From DATGKK01 sp035294725 (GTDB taxonomy: Bacteria > Actinomycetota > Acidimicrobiia > Acidimicrobiales > Bog-793), in the NCBI GenBank assembly GCA_035294725.1, contig DATGKK010000143.1, positions 1 through 36,392 on the forward strand: DNA of 36,392 nucleotides, in the 5' to 3' direction. This document shows positions 27,896-35,289 of this stretch, piece after piece (the stretch's first letter is position 1; the number at the start of each line of letters is the position of its first letter). A program made the translations under genes and the position numbers. The notes under the pieces were generated by a model. The model ran no database searches. It saw nothing but the letters and a program-made list of their open reading frames with translations, and was not told the DNA's origin.

Positions 27896-29043
27896 CCTCC
27901 GGTCAGCTCGCGCAGGACGGCCCGGAGGAAGCAGGCCTGGAGCGACGACCCGAGCTCGGTGAGGTGCTGGAGGTCCTCGCCCGCCCGGAGGCGGGCCGCC
28001 GGGTTGCGCTGGCGTAGCAGCGGCATCACGATCTGGGAGTAGAGCCCCGCCTGGCGCTCCGCAGCGTGCTTGAACAGCCGGAGGTGCCGAGCCTCGATGC
28101 CGAAGCGGCTGAATGAGGCGGCGAGCCGTGCCACCGCGAGCGCCTCGGAGTCGAAGCAGAGCACCCCGGCGAGGATGCGGCCCTCGATCAGCCCGAAGGA
28201 CTCGAGCTCCTCGATCTGCGCGAGCGACAGGCCGCTTGCCTCGGCCAGCTCGGCCGGTGTGAAGGTGGCGCCGTCGGCAGCCGGGTCGCGGGGGGTCGCG
28301 GCGGGCGGAGCCTCGGGGATGGCAGGAGCTGGGGCGGGCGTCTCTGGCGCGCGGCTCTGGCCTGCCCCGCCCCGGCCGGAGGCGGCCGCGGTGGTCTCGG
28401 TTTGGGGGGTCGGGGTGCTCGGAGCCGGTGCCGCCGCCTGCCTTGCGGGCGCCACCGGGTCGGAGCCGGTGGCGCCGGCACCTGCCCAGTGCGGAGTGCG
28501 GCCTTCCGGCTGATCGAGAGCAGCGGCATGCGCACGCGCCGTCTCCTCCCGGCCGCCGCCGGTCACGGCCGCCGCGGCGGCGAGGCCAAGGGGATGGGCG
28601 CGGTCGTGCTCACGCTCCTCGACGCGGTGGATCGTCGCCACGCGGCTGCCGTTGGCGGTCGCGTCGACGAGCCGCGCGCCGGTGGAGGGGTGGGCACCGG
28701 CCGAGCCGGACGCCCGCGCCGCTCCCGCCCGTGACAGGGAGGAGGGCGGTGCCTCGGCCGGGTCGAGGAGCGACTCGGGCTGGGCGGAGCCCTCAGCCCC
28801 CTCGAGGCGGCCCTTGATGACCTTGAGCGGGAGGAAGTGCTCGCGCTGCTGGCGGAGGATCCACCGCAGCCGCTCGACGTCGTGGTCGTAGAACTTGCGG
28901 TAGCCCGAGGGCGTCCGCTCCGGCACGAGCAGCCCCCGGCTCTCGAGGAAGCGGATCTTCGAGATCGTGATATCCGGGAACTCCTCGCGCAGGAGGGCGA
29001 GGACGTCGCCGATGGAGAGGTAGGAGCGCTCGCCCACGACCAT
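27892..29043 (-). CDS. MerR-family regulator, FtsR/Rv1828-like, with long linker
   Basis: The 383-residue protein begins at ATG 29043 (MVVGERSYLSIGDVLALLREEFPD). The MerR winged helix covers residues about 8-80 (ITISKIRFLESRGLLVPERTPSGYRKF). Residues about 82-260 are a low-complexity Ala/Pro/Gly/Thr linker. Residues 261-383 form a second helical domain (TPAELAEASGLSLAQIEELESFGLI, HLRLFKHAAERQAGLYSQI). Mycobacterial Rv1828 and corynebacterial FtsR, an activator of ftsZ, share both domains but are about 250 aa, so the linker is much longer here. It follows the FHA gene by 2 bases and overlaps the HPRT-like gene by 4, placing it in the garA-led operon. Confidence 0.9.
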   Translation of the reverse strand: MVVGERSYLSIGDVLALLREEFPDITISKIRFLESRGLLVPERTPSGYRKFYDHDVERLRWILRQQREHFLPLKVIKGRLEGAEGSAQPESLLDPAEAPPSSLSRAGAARASGSAGAHPSTGARLVDATANGSRVATIHRVEEREHDRAHPLGLAAAAAVTGGGREETARAHAAALDQPEGRTPHWAGAGATGSDPVAPARQAAAPAPSTPTPQTETTAAASGRGGAGQSRAPETPAPAPAIPEAPPAATPRDPAADGATFTPAELAEASGLSLAQIEELESFGLIEGRILAGVLCFDSEALAVARLAASFSRFGIEARHLRLFKHAAERQAGLYSQIVMPLLRQRNPAARLRAGEDLQHLTELGSSLQACFLRAVLRELTGG

Positions 29044-29045
29044 GC

Positions 29046-29522
29046 TCAGCTCTGGCCGGTCGTGAGGAAGACCAGCTTGAACTTGCCGATCTGCACTTCG
29101 TCGCCGTTCGAGAGCCGTGCCTCCTCGATCCGCTCCCGGTTGACGTAGGTCCCGTTCAGCGAGCCGACGTCTTTCACCACGTAGCCCATGTCGTCGCGGA
29201 GGAACTCGGCGTGGCGGCGGGACACGGTGATGTCGTCGAGGAAGATCTCGCTCTCCGGATGGCGTCCGACGCGGGTCGTCGCCGGCCCGAGGACGTACTT
29301 CGCGCCCACGTCCGGTCCCCGCTTCACGACGAGGATGCCGGCGCCCGCCTGGATGTCCGACAACGGCACCGTCATCTCGGCCTCTGCCGACTCCCCCGGG
29401 TCCTCCGGCATGAACGAGACGGTGACGTCCGCACCGGTCGCGAGTGCGTTGCCGCACGACGAACAGAAGTTCGCATCCGGAGGATTGCGGTGGCCGCAGT
29501 TGTTGCAGAACACTTCGATCAA
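29046..29522 (-). CDS. garA: GarA/OdhI-type FHA protein with N-terminal zinc ribbon
   Basis: The FHA domain (about residues 55-150) matches GarA closely: LVVKRGPDVGAKYVL, VGRHPESEIFLDD, TVSRRHAEF, DVGSLNGTYVNRE, NGDEVQIGKFKLVFLT. GarA/OdhI switches glutamate and 2-oxoglutarate metabolism: unphosphorylated it inhibits 2-oxoglutarate dehydrogenase, and phosphorylation of an N-terminal ETT motif makes the FHA domain bind itself. Here the N-terminus is instead a zinc ribbon (C6, C9, C20, C23) followed by DVTVSFMPEDPGE; the ETTS motif is missing and the Thr of DVTVS is the best candidate site. The frame opens at TTG 29522, but GTG 29513 (MFCNNCGH) lies 7 bases after TAGGTT and is the more likely, leaderless start. 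Next to gcvH as in mycobacteria. Confidence 0.9.
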   Translation of the reverse strand: MIEVFCNNCGHRNPPDANFCSSCGNALATGADVTVSFMPEDPGESAEAEMTVPLSDIQAGAGILVVKRGPDVGAKYVLGPATTRVGRHPESEIFLDDITVSRRHAEFLRDDMGYVVKDVGSLNGTYVNRERIEEARLSNGDEVQIGKFKLVFLTTGQS

Positions 29523-29526
29523 CCTA
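29521..29526 (-). promoter_or_regulatory. -10 box for a leaderless garA mRNA
   Basis: TAGGTT on the minus strand ends 7 bases before GTG 29513 and overlaps the TTG at 29522, which argues against the TTG as start. No good -35 is seen. Confidence 0.5.
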
Positions 29527-29588
29527 GTCGCGAACGAGCGTGGTCGCTCTTGGCGCCGCCGCCGGGCAGGGGCGCTCGGGGGGCACGG

Positions 29589-29966
29589 CTACTCCGTGGT
29601 GGCCCGGTACCCCGCGGCGTCGAGGAGACCGTCGAGCTCGCCCGGGTCGGCGGGCTCGATCACGACGAGCCAACCGCCCCCATAGGGCTCCTGGTTCAAC
29701 CGCTCGGGCGCGTTGGCCAGCTCCGAGTTGACCTCGACGACCGTTCCGGAGATGGGCGAGTAGACCTGCGAGACGGACTTCGTCGACTCCACCTCGCCGA
29801 GCGGCCCTCCCTTCTCGAGGGTCGTGCCGGCCTCGGGCAGCTCGACGAAGACGACGTCGCCGAGGGCGTCTTGGGCGAAGTCGGTGATGCCGACCCGGAC
29901 CCGGTCGCCCTCGCTGCGCGCCCACTCGTGGTCGGCCGTGTAGCGCAGGTCCTCGGGGACGTTCAT
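29589..29966 (-). CDS. gcvH: glycine cleavage system H protein
   Basis: GcvH carries the lipoyl arm that shuttles the aminomethyl group between the P, T and L proteins. The 125-residue product has YTADHEWARSEGDRVRVGITDFAQDALGDVVFV at the start and EVESTKSVSQVYSPISG, where K63 would be lipoylated; length is standard. A strong ribosome site (AAGGAGG, 29971-29977) lies 4 bases before the ATG. It is the first gene of the regulator block, with 66 bases separating its stop from the garA frame. The remaining gcv genes lie 4 kb downstream on the same strand, as in mycobacteria. No lipoate synthesis or L-protein gene is present. Confidence 0.96.
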   Translation of the reverse strand: MNVPEDLRYTADHEWARSEGDRVRVGITDFAQDALGDVVFVELPEAGTTLEKGGPLGEVESTKSVSQVYSPISGTVVEVNSELANAPERLNQEPYGGGWLVVIEPADPGELDGLLDAAGYRATTE

Positions 29967-29970
29967 GTTG

Positions 29971-29977
29971 CCTCCTT
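29971..29977 (-). promoter_or_regulatory. ribosome-binding site of gcvH
   Basis: AAGGAGG, 4 bases upstream of ATG 29966; strongest Shine-Dalgarno match in the window. Confidence 0.7.
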
Positions 29978-29993
29978 CTCCTCGGGGCTCAGC

Positions 29994-29999
29994 ACTCTA
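29994..29999 (-). promoter_or_regulatory. -10 box upstream of gcvH
   Basis: TAGAGT on the minus strand, 27 bases before the gcvH ATG, gives a short leader containing the ribosome site. A -35 box is not evident; the expected place is covered by the hairpin at 30008-30030. Confidence 0.4.
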
Positions 30000-30007
30000 G
30001 AAGCCCG

Positions 30008-30030
30008 CCCGGTCCCGTGACCTCACCGGG
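30008..30030 (-). terminator. hairpin after the mannosyl-nucleotide gene
   Basis: CCCGGT (30008-30013) and ACCGGG (30025-30030) form a 6-bp stem with an 11-base loop immediately after the stop at 30033. It has no T run and overlaps the gcvH promoter region. Confidence 0.35.
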
Positions 30031-30032
30031 TC

Positions 30033-32528
30033 TCACGAGCCCGTCTCGGCGAGGATCCAGGCGATCTGGTCGGCCATCGCCCGCGCCCGGGCCTCTGCCC
30101 GCTCCGCGCTGGACGCCTCGGCCGTCACGAGCGTGGCCGGGCCCTCGGTGTCCGGGACCACGAGGGTCCAGCCGTCCTCGTCGAGCAGCTTGACGCCGTC
30201 GACGAGGACCAGCTCCCGAGCGGCGGAGCGTTCGAGGAGCGAGCGCATGACGAGCCCTTTTGACTCAAAGGGGGTCGGCACCTCGAGCCGGGCGAGGCCG
30301 GGACGGCTGCGCCCGACGACCTCCGACAGCTGCCGGCCGCTCCGGGCGAGGAGGGAGAGGAGGTGCACGAACGCGGCCACGGCGTCGAAGGCGGGAAGGA
30401 AGGAGGGGAACACGAACCCGCCTGCGGTGTTGCCGGCGAACACGACCCCGGGGCTGGCGGAGGCGGCCATGAGGTCGCTCGGGGCGAGCTTGGTCCACAC
30501 GAGCTCGCTCCCCGATCGGGCGGTGATCCGCTCGACCTCCCGCGGGGCGTCGACCGGCACGGCGATCGTCCCTTTCGGCTCGTCCTCGACCACGATCCGG
30601 ACCATGGCGCAGAGCGCGTCCTCGTCCGAGAGGACCCTGCCGGTGTCGTCCACGAGGGTGAGCTGCTCGCCGTCGGGCTCGAACATCGCCCCGAGGTGCG
30701 CTCCCGAGGCTCGCACGAGCTCCCCGAGCCGGGCGGAGTGGACCGCCCGGTCGAAGCTCAGCACACCAGGAGTCGACACGTGGGGATTGATGACGAGGAC
30801 GTCGGCCCCGAGCTTGGCGAGGATGTTCGGCATCACGAAGCTCGTGGTGCCAAAGGCGTAGTCGAGCACGAGCTTGAACCTCGCCGTGCGGACCGCCTCC
30901 AAGTCGACGCTGCCCACCAGCTCTGCCGTGTACATCTCGATCGTGCGGGAGGGGAAGTAGATGTCGCCGATCTCGGCGGCGAGGACGCGGCGGGACTCCT
31001 CCCGGTCATGGAGTCGCTCGATCCTGCGCTGGCTCGGCTCGTCCAGGTCCACCCCGGCCGCGTCGAGGAAGCGGAGGCTGACCGACTGGGGGTCTCCGGC
31101 GAGGAGGCGGACGGTGACGCCGCCGCTCACCGCCGCGTTGCGGGCATGGAACCGGGTGAGCGGGACGGTGGCCGCCTCGAGGTCGTCGACGTTGCAGCCA
31201 GCCGCCGTGAGGCCGACCATCACGGCCCGCTTCAGCACCCGGGCGGCCCGGCTCGAGTCCCGGGAGGTCACGACGGTCGTGCCCTTCGGCAGGGTCGTCG
31301 CGTACGCCATCGCCACCCTCATGGCGAGCTCGGGCGAGAGGTCGACGTTCGCGAGGCCGCTCACGCCGAGCCGCCCGAACAGGCTCCGGGAGCCCCGGGT
31401 CTCCCAGACGATCGAGGAGTTGACGACGGCGCCCTGCTCGATCGTCTTGTTCGGGTACACCTTCACTCCCGCCGTGAGGACGCTTTGGCGGCCGACTCGG
31501 CAGCCCTCGCCGAGGACGACGCCGTCCTCGAGGTGGGCGCCCTGGCGGATGTCGCAGGAGCGGGCGATGACGGCGCCCCTGGCGGTGACGCCGGGGGCGA
31601 GGTAGGTGTTGTCGTGGATGACCGTCCGCTCGAGGACGGTGCCGTCGCCGATGCGGACGTTCGAGCCGAGCACGGCGTACGGGCCGATCTCGGCCGACGG
31701 CCCGACTCGGCAGTTCCCTCCGATCACGGCAGGGCCCCGCACCACCGCCGAGGGGTGGATCTCGGCACCCTCCCCGACCCAGACCCCTTCACGCAGCGGG
31801 AACCCCGGGATCCCGACCTGCACCTTCTGGTCGAGCACGTCGACATGGGCGCGCAGGTACGCGTCGAGCGTGCCCACGTCCTCCCAGTAGCCCTCGGAGA
31901 CGAAGCCGTGCAGCGGGCGGGAGGCCTCGAGCATGGCCGGGAAGACCTCGCCGGAGAAGTCGACCGAGCGCCCCTCCGCGATCCACTCCAGCACCTCGGG
32001 CTCGAGGACGTAGATGCCGGTGTTGATGGTGTCGGAGAAGACGTCGCCCCAGCCGGGCTTCTCGAGGAAGCGCTCGACCCGACCGTCCTCTCCCGTGATC
32101 ACGATGCCGAACTCGAGAGGGTTCTCCATCGCCTTCAAAGCGAGGGTCGCGACGGCACCGGTGCGCTCGTGGTGCTCGACGAGCTCGGTGAGGTCGATGT
32201 CGGTGAGGACGTCCCCCGAGATGACGAGGAACCGCTCGTCGAGCTCCTCCCTCGCGTTCAGGACCGAACCGGCCGTCCCGAGCGGGGTCTCCTCGGTCGC
32301 GTAGTGGAAGCGCACCCCGAACTCCGAGCCGTCCCCGAAGTAGGTGCGGATCGTGTTGGCGAGGAAGGCCACGGTGATCACGATCTCGTCGTAGCCGTGC
32401 CGCTTCAGCAAGTCGACGACGTGCTCGGCCATGGGCCGGTTCGCCATCGGCAGCATCGGCTTCGGCTGGTTCGCCGTGAGCGGGCGGAGGCGGGTGCCCT
32501 CGCCGCCGGCCATGATGACGGCCTTCAT
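30033..32528 (-). CDS. sugar-1-phosphate nucleotidyltransferase fused to a phosphomannomutase-like domain
   Basis: The 831-residue protein has three parts. Residues 1-235 are a nucleotidyltransferase (MKAVIMAGGEGTRLRPLT, KPMLPMANRPM, ISGDVLTDIDL, FLEKPGWGDVFSDTINTGIY), probably making GDP-mannose or a related sugar nucleotide. Residues about 250-370 are left-handed beta-helix hexapeptide repeats. Residues about 380-831 are a phosphomannomutase/phosphoglucomutase-like region (TTVVTSRDSSRAARVLKRAV, VSGGVTVRLL, DGEQLTLVDDTG). The phosphoserine loop TASHNP is absent: the matching stretch reads SGGVTVRLLAGDP, and the metal loop DGDGDR reads DGEQLTLVDD. The mutase part is therefore probably inactive and may be structural or regulatory. 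The ATG overlaps the upstream phosphatidyltransferase stop (ATGA). Confidence 0.91.
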   Translation of the reverse strand: MKAVIMAGGEGTRLRPLTANQPKPMLPMANRPMAEHVVDLLKRHGYDEIVITVAFLANTIRTYFGDGSEFGVRFHYATEETPLGTAGSVLNAREELDERFLVISGDVLTDIDLTELVEHHERTGAVATLALKAMENPLEFGIVITGEDGRVERFLEKPGWGDVFSDTINTGIYVLEPEVLEWIAEGRSVDFSGEVFPAMLEASRPLHGFVSEGYWEDVGTLDAYLRAHVDVLDQKVQVGIPGFPLREGVWVGEGAEIHPSAVVRGPAVIGGNCRVGPSAEIGPYAVLGSNVRIGDGTVLERTVIHDNTYLAPGVTARGAVIARSCDIRQGAHLEDGVVLGEGCRVGRQSVLTAGVKVYPNKTIEQGAVVNSSIVWETRGSRSLFGRLGVSGLANVDLSPELAMRVAMAYATTLPKGTTVVTSRDSSRAARVLKRAVMVGLTAAGCNVDDLEAATVPLTRFHARNAAVSGGVTVRLLAGDPQSVSLRFLDAAGVDLDEPSQRRIERLHDREESRRVLAAEIGDIYFPSRTIEMYTAELVGSVDLEAVRTARFKLVLDYAFGTTSFVMPNILAKLGADVLVINPHVSTPGVLSFDRAVHSARLGELVRASGAHLGAMFEPDGEQLTLVDDTGRVLSDEDALCAMVRIVVEDEPKGTIAVPVDAPREVERITARSGSELVWTKLAPSDLMAASASPGVVFAGNTAGGFVFPSFLPAFDAVAAFVHLLSLLARSGRQLSEVVGRSRPGLARLEVPTPFESKGLVMRSLLERSAARELVLVDGVKLLDEDGWTLVVPDTEGPATLVTAEASSAERAEARARAMADQIAWILAETGS

Positions 32529-33184
32529 CGGGTCCGGGTGGCTGCCGCGACGGGCTCGGCCTGCTCAGGGTCCGCCGGCCGGTGCCGCTCGGCGAGCGCC
32601 CTGCGGGCGTGGGGCACGTAGGAGATTGCGGCGGCAAAGCTCAAGGCGAGGGCCGGCACGACGAGGACCCAGGTCGCGTCGCGCAGCACCTCGGCCCAGG
32701 TGCCGGTGGCATCCGAGAGCAGAAAGAGCGGGAAGCAGCCCATGAGGCCGAACGTCCCCGCCTTGCCGACCCACAGCACGTCGATCCGCTTGGCGCCAGC
32801 CGCGGCCAGGCCCACGACGGCGAGGGAGACGGCGGCCTCGCGGCCGAGGACGACGGCAGCGAGCCAGGACGGGACCGCCCCGTAGACGGTGATCGCGACG
32901 ACCCCGGTCGCAAGCACGACCCGGTCGGCGGTGGGGTCGAGCACCTTGCCGAGCGTGCTCACCTGGTTGAAGCGCCTGGCGACGTAGCCGTCGACGAAGT
33001 CGGTGCCGCCGGCGACCGCGAGCACGACCACCGCCGCGATGCGCTCGTTCGCTCCGAACAACAGCCAGAGGAAGAGCGCGAGGAGGCCGAGGCGGCCGAC
33101 GGACAGCAGGTTCGGGACAGTGAGGATGCGGTCGAGACCGTCGGCGCCCCCGTCCTCGACGACGGGCCCGCGCTCGGTGTCCAC
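32525..33184 (-). CDS. CDP-alcohol phosphatidyltransferase family protein (PgsA-like)
   Basis: The 219-residue membrane protein has the signature DGYVARR-X7-G-X3-D-X3-D (in TDFVDGYVARRFNQVSTLGK and VLDPTADR, about residues 67-94) plus TVPNLLSVGRLG before the first helix, and about six hydrophobic segments. Such enzymes move a phosphatidyl group from CDP-diacylglycerol to an alcohol: glycerol phosphate, inositol phosphate or another phospholipid. Which alcohol is not decided by the sequence. I chose GTG 33184 (VDTERGPVVEDG) because TACACT, an ideal -10 box, ends 6 bases before it; the frame is open 24 codons further upstream. It overlaps the next gene by 4 bases, suggesting a joint role in lipid or glycolipid synthesis. 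Confidence 0.9.
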   Translation of the reverse strand: MDTERGPVVEDGGADGLDRILTVPNLLSVGRLGLLALFLWLLFGANERIAAVVVLAVAGGTDFVDGYVARRFNQVSTLGKVLDPTADRVVLATGVVAITVYGAVPSWLAAVVLGREAAVSLAVVGLAAAGAKRIDVLWVGKAGTFGLMGCFPLFLLSDATGTWAEVLRDATWVLVVPALALSFAAAISYVPHARRALAERHRPADPEQAEPVAAATRTR

Positions 33185-33190
33185 GGTGCC

Positions 33191-33196
33191 AGTGTA
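33191..33196 (-). promoter_or_regulatory. -10 box for a leaderless phosphatidyltransferase mRNA
   Basis: TACACT, 6 bases before GTG 33184; there is no Shine-Dalgarno sequence between. Confidence 0.55.
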
Positions 33197-33199
33197 GGT

Positions 33200-33216
33200 T
33201 CGCCGGCCTCCGGCGA
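33200..33216 (-). terminator. hairpin after the flavodoxin-like gene
   Basis: TCGCCGG-CCT-CCGGCGA (7-bp stem, 3-base loop) begins 2 bases after the flavodoxin-like stop at 33219 and ends 3 bases before the -10 box of the next gene. There is no T run. Confidence 0.5.
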
Positions 33217-33218
33217 GG

Positions 33219-33677
33219 TCAGAAGATGCCCGCCTCCAGCCCTGCAGCGAAGGCACCGCCGAGCTCCTCCGCCGCCTCGGCGGCCTCGCCCGTGATGGGG
33301 CCGACGACCTCGAGCACGGGCAGGACCCGGCGCCACCTGAGACCGGCCACGATCCGCTCCACGCTCGCCGCCGCGCCCGAGGTGTCGGTGTCGCCCTTCA
33401 CGAACAGCGCCCAGGGGAGCCCGGGCGTGCGGTCGAGGCAGGGGTGGTAGACCCGCTCGAGGAAGTCCTTCATCGCCCCGCTCATGTAGCCGAAACGGGC
33501 GGGCGTGCCGAGGATGACGCCGTTCGCGCCGAGAACGTCCTCCGGTCCTGCGGCAAAGGCGTCGAGGAGCACGACCTCGCTCCCCGGGGAAGCCGCCTCG
33601 TCCGCGGCCGCCGAGACGATCGCGGCCAGCTCGGCGGTGTGGCCCGAGCGGGAGTGGGCGACGATGAGGAGCTTCAG
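33219..33677 (-). CDS. flavodoxin/WrbA-like flavoprotein with a CTG start
   Basis: The 152-residue protein is a flavodoxin-fold NAD(P)H:quinone or FMN reductase. LIVAHSRSGHTAELA at the N-terminus is the FMN phosphate loop, GVILGTPARFGYMSGAMKDFLER the isoalloxazine loop, and ALFVKGDTDTSGA follows, where relatives have FxSxGxxxGG. The frame has no ATG, GTG or TTG near the start: the codon at the expected Met position (xKLLIVAHS) is CTG 33677-33675, overlapping the TGA of the upstream amidotransferase gene as CTGA. I take CTG as the start by translational coupling, with GGGAG 9 bases upstream. A far-upstream start inside the amidotransferase gene is less likely. It probably acts as a cytoplasmic redox enzyme; its partner is unknown. 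Confidence 0.85.
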   Translation of the reverse strand: MKLLIVAHSRSGHTAELAAIVSAAADEAASPGSEVVLLDAFAAGPEDVLGANGVILGTPARFGYMSGAMKDFLERVYHPCLDRTPGLPWALFVKGDTDTSGAAASVERIVAGLRWRRVLPVLEVVGPITGEAAEAAEELGGAFAAGLEAGIF

Positions 33678-34414
33678 GAGCCGTCGCTCCCGCGGAGAGC
33701 GGCACGCTCGCGAGCAGCCGCCAGGAGCGCCTCGAACAGGGCTGGGTCCTCGCCCGCCTCCGGATGCCACTGGACCCCGACGAGGAAGGGGACCGAGGGG
33801 TCCTCCACCGCCTCGATGACGCCGTCGTCGGCGTGCGCGCTCGCGACGAGGCCCTCTCCAAGCCGGTCGATCGCCTGGTGGTGGTGGGTTGGCACCTCGG
33901 CGGAGCGCCAGGGCACGAGCCGGGCGAGCTGCGAGCCCGCGGCGACGTGCACCTCGTGGCGACCGTAGCCCGACGCCACGGGTGAGTGGCGGTCGTGGCC
34001 GAGGCGGTCGGGCAGGTGCTGGATGAGCGTTCCGCCCCGGGCGACGTTCAGCACCTGAAGGCCCCGGCAGATGGCGAGCGCCGGCACCTCCCCGGCTACG
34101 GCGGCCTCGACGGCGGCGAGCTCGACGGCGTCTCGCTCGCCCCGGGCGACGACGGTGGACTCGTGGGCGTCGGCTCCGTAGCGGGCGGGATCGACGTCGG
34201 GGCCGCCGGCGACGACGAGGGCGTCGAGGCGCCCGAGGAGGACGGCCGCCTGGGCGGCGGTGAGCCGCTGGGGCGGCACGAGAACCGGGATGCCCCCCGC
34301 TCGCTCGACGGCCCGCACGTAGCTGAGGGGCAGGAGGGCGGCCTCCTGGTGCCAGCTCCCCCACTCCGCCTCCTCTTCGTAGCAGGTGATGCCGACGACG
34401 GGCTCCGGCGTCAC
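33674..34414 (-). CDS. PuuD-type gamma-glutamyl-gamma-aminobutyrate hydrolase (class I glutamine amidotransferase family)
   Basis: The 246-residue protein is a peptidase C26/glutamine amidotransferase. The nucleophile cysteine is in AICRGLQVLN (about residue 116), the catalytic HxE is in VQWHPEAG (about 216), and THHHQAID and VVAGGPDVDP are family marks. PuuD removes glutamate from gamma-glutamyl-GABA in putrescine breakdown. A glutamine-synthetase-family gene lies upstream, so the pair may glutamylate an amine and later release the acid. The start is GTG (VTPEPVVGITCYEEE), 28 bases after the stop of the dehydrogenase gene. The C-terminus overlaps the CTG start of the flavodoxin-like gene. 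Confidence 0.91.
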   Translation of the reverse strand: MTPEPVVGITCYEEEAEWGSWHQEAALLPLSYVRAVERAGGIPVLVPPQRLTAAQAAVLLGRLDALVVAGGPDVDPARYGADAHESTVVARGERDAVELAAVEAAVAGEVPALAICRGLQVLNVARGGTLIQHLPDRLGHDRHSPVASGYGRHEVHVAAGSQLARLVPWRSAEVPTHHHQAIDRLGEGLVASAHADDGVIEAVEDPSVPFLVGVQWHPEAGEDPALFEALLAAARERAALRGSDGS

Positions 34415-34442
34415 CGGTCGCGCTCCTTCTCGCCCACGCCGC

Positions 34443-35219
34443 TCACTCTCCCTCGGCCGGCGTCACGTAGGCGGCGTGGATGCCGCCGTCGACCATGAAC
34501 GCCGTGGCGGTGATGAACGAGGCGTCGTCGGAGGCGAGGAAGCAGGCCGCCGCCGCGATCTCCTCCGGCTCTGCGAAGCGGCCCATCGGCACGTGCACGA
34601 GGCGGCGCGCCGCCCGGGCCGGGTCCTTCGCGAAGAGCTCCTGCAGCAACGGGGTGTTGACCGGTCCCGGGCAGAGGGCGTTCACGCGGACGCCCTTTCT
34701 CGCGAACTGGACGCCGAGCTCCCGCGAGAGCGCCAGCACCCCGCCCTTCGAGGCGGTGTAGGAGATCTGCGAGGTGGCGGCGCCGAGGACGGCGACGAAG
34801 GAGGCCGTGTTGATCACGCTCCCGCCCCCGCGCTCGATCAGGCGGGGGATCCCCGCCCGGCAGCAGAGGTAGACGCTCGTGAGGTTGACCCGCTGCACCC
34901 GCTCCCAGGCCTCGAGCACCGTCGTGAGGATGGAGTCGTCCTCGGGCGGGGAGATGCCGGCATTGTTGAAGCAGACGTCGACACCGCCATAGCGCTCGAC
35001 GGCGCTGTCGTACATCGCCTCGACCTCGGCGGCCTCGGTGACGTCGGCCCGGACGAACAGCCCGCCCGCCGCCTCGGCCACTGCACGGCCCGCCGCCTCG
35101 TCGATGTCGACGGCGACGACGTGGGCTCCCTCGGCGGCGAACCGGAGCGCGGAGGCTCTCCCGATGCCGCTCGCGGCGCCCGTGACCACCGCCACCTTGC
35201 CCTCGAGGCGGCCGCTCAC
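34443..35219 (-). CDS. short-chain dehydrogenase/reductase (FabG-like)
   Basis: The 258-residue classical SDR has TGAASGIG (cofactor loop), VDID after strand 2 (Asp favours NAD), NNAGISPPEDD, the catalytic S in NTASFVAVLG, YTASKGG, and the C-terminal FMVDGGIHAAYV typical of FabG-like members. The substrate is unknown. SDRs of this type sit next to glutamine-synthetase-like and PuuD genes in other actinobacteria, where an oxidative step follows amine glutamylation; that link is inference. The start is GTG with GGAG 9 bases upstream. It lies 114 bases after the glutamine-synthetase-family stop, with a hairpin between, so it may be transcribed separately. Confidence 0.91.
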   Translation of the reverse strand: MSGRLEGKVAVVTGAASGIGRASALRFAAEGAHVVAVDIDEAAGRAVAEAAGGLFVRADVTEAAEVEAMYDSAVERYGGVDVCFNNAGISPPEDDSILTTVLEAWERVQRVNLTSVYLCCRAGIPRLIERGGGSVINTASFVAVLGAATSQISYTASKGGVLALSRELGVQFARKGVRVNALCPGPVNTPLLQELFAKDPARAARRLVHVPMGRFAEPEEIAAAACFLASDDASFITATAFMVDGGIHAAYVTPAEGE

Positions 35220-35289
35220 CGCTCGTGCTCCATGGATCCGCTCACACTCTCGCCGATGACCGAGCCATGGCCCCTGTTGTAGTTGATGG

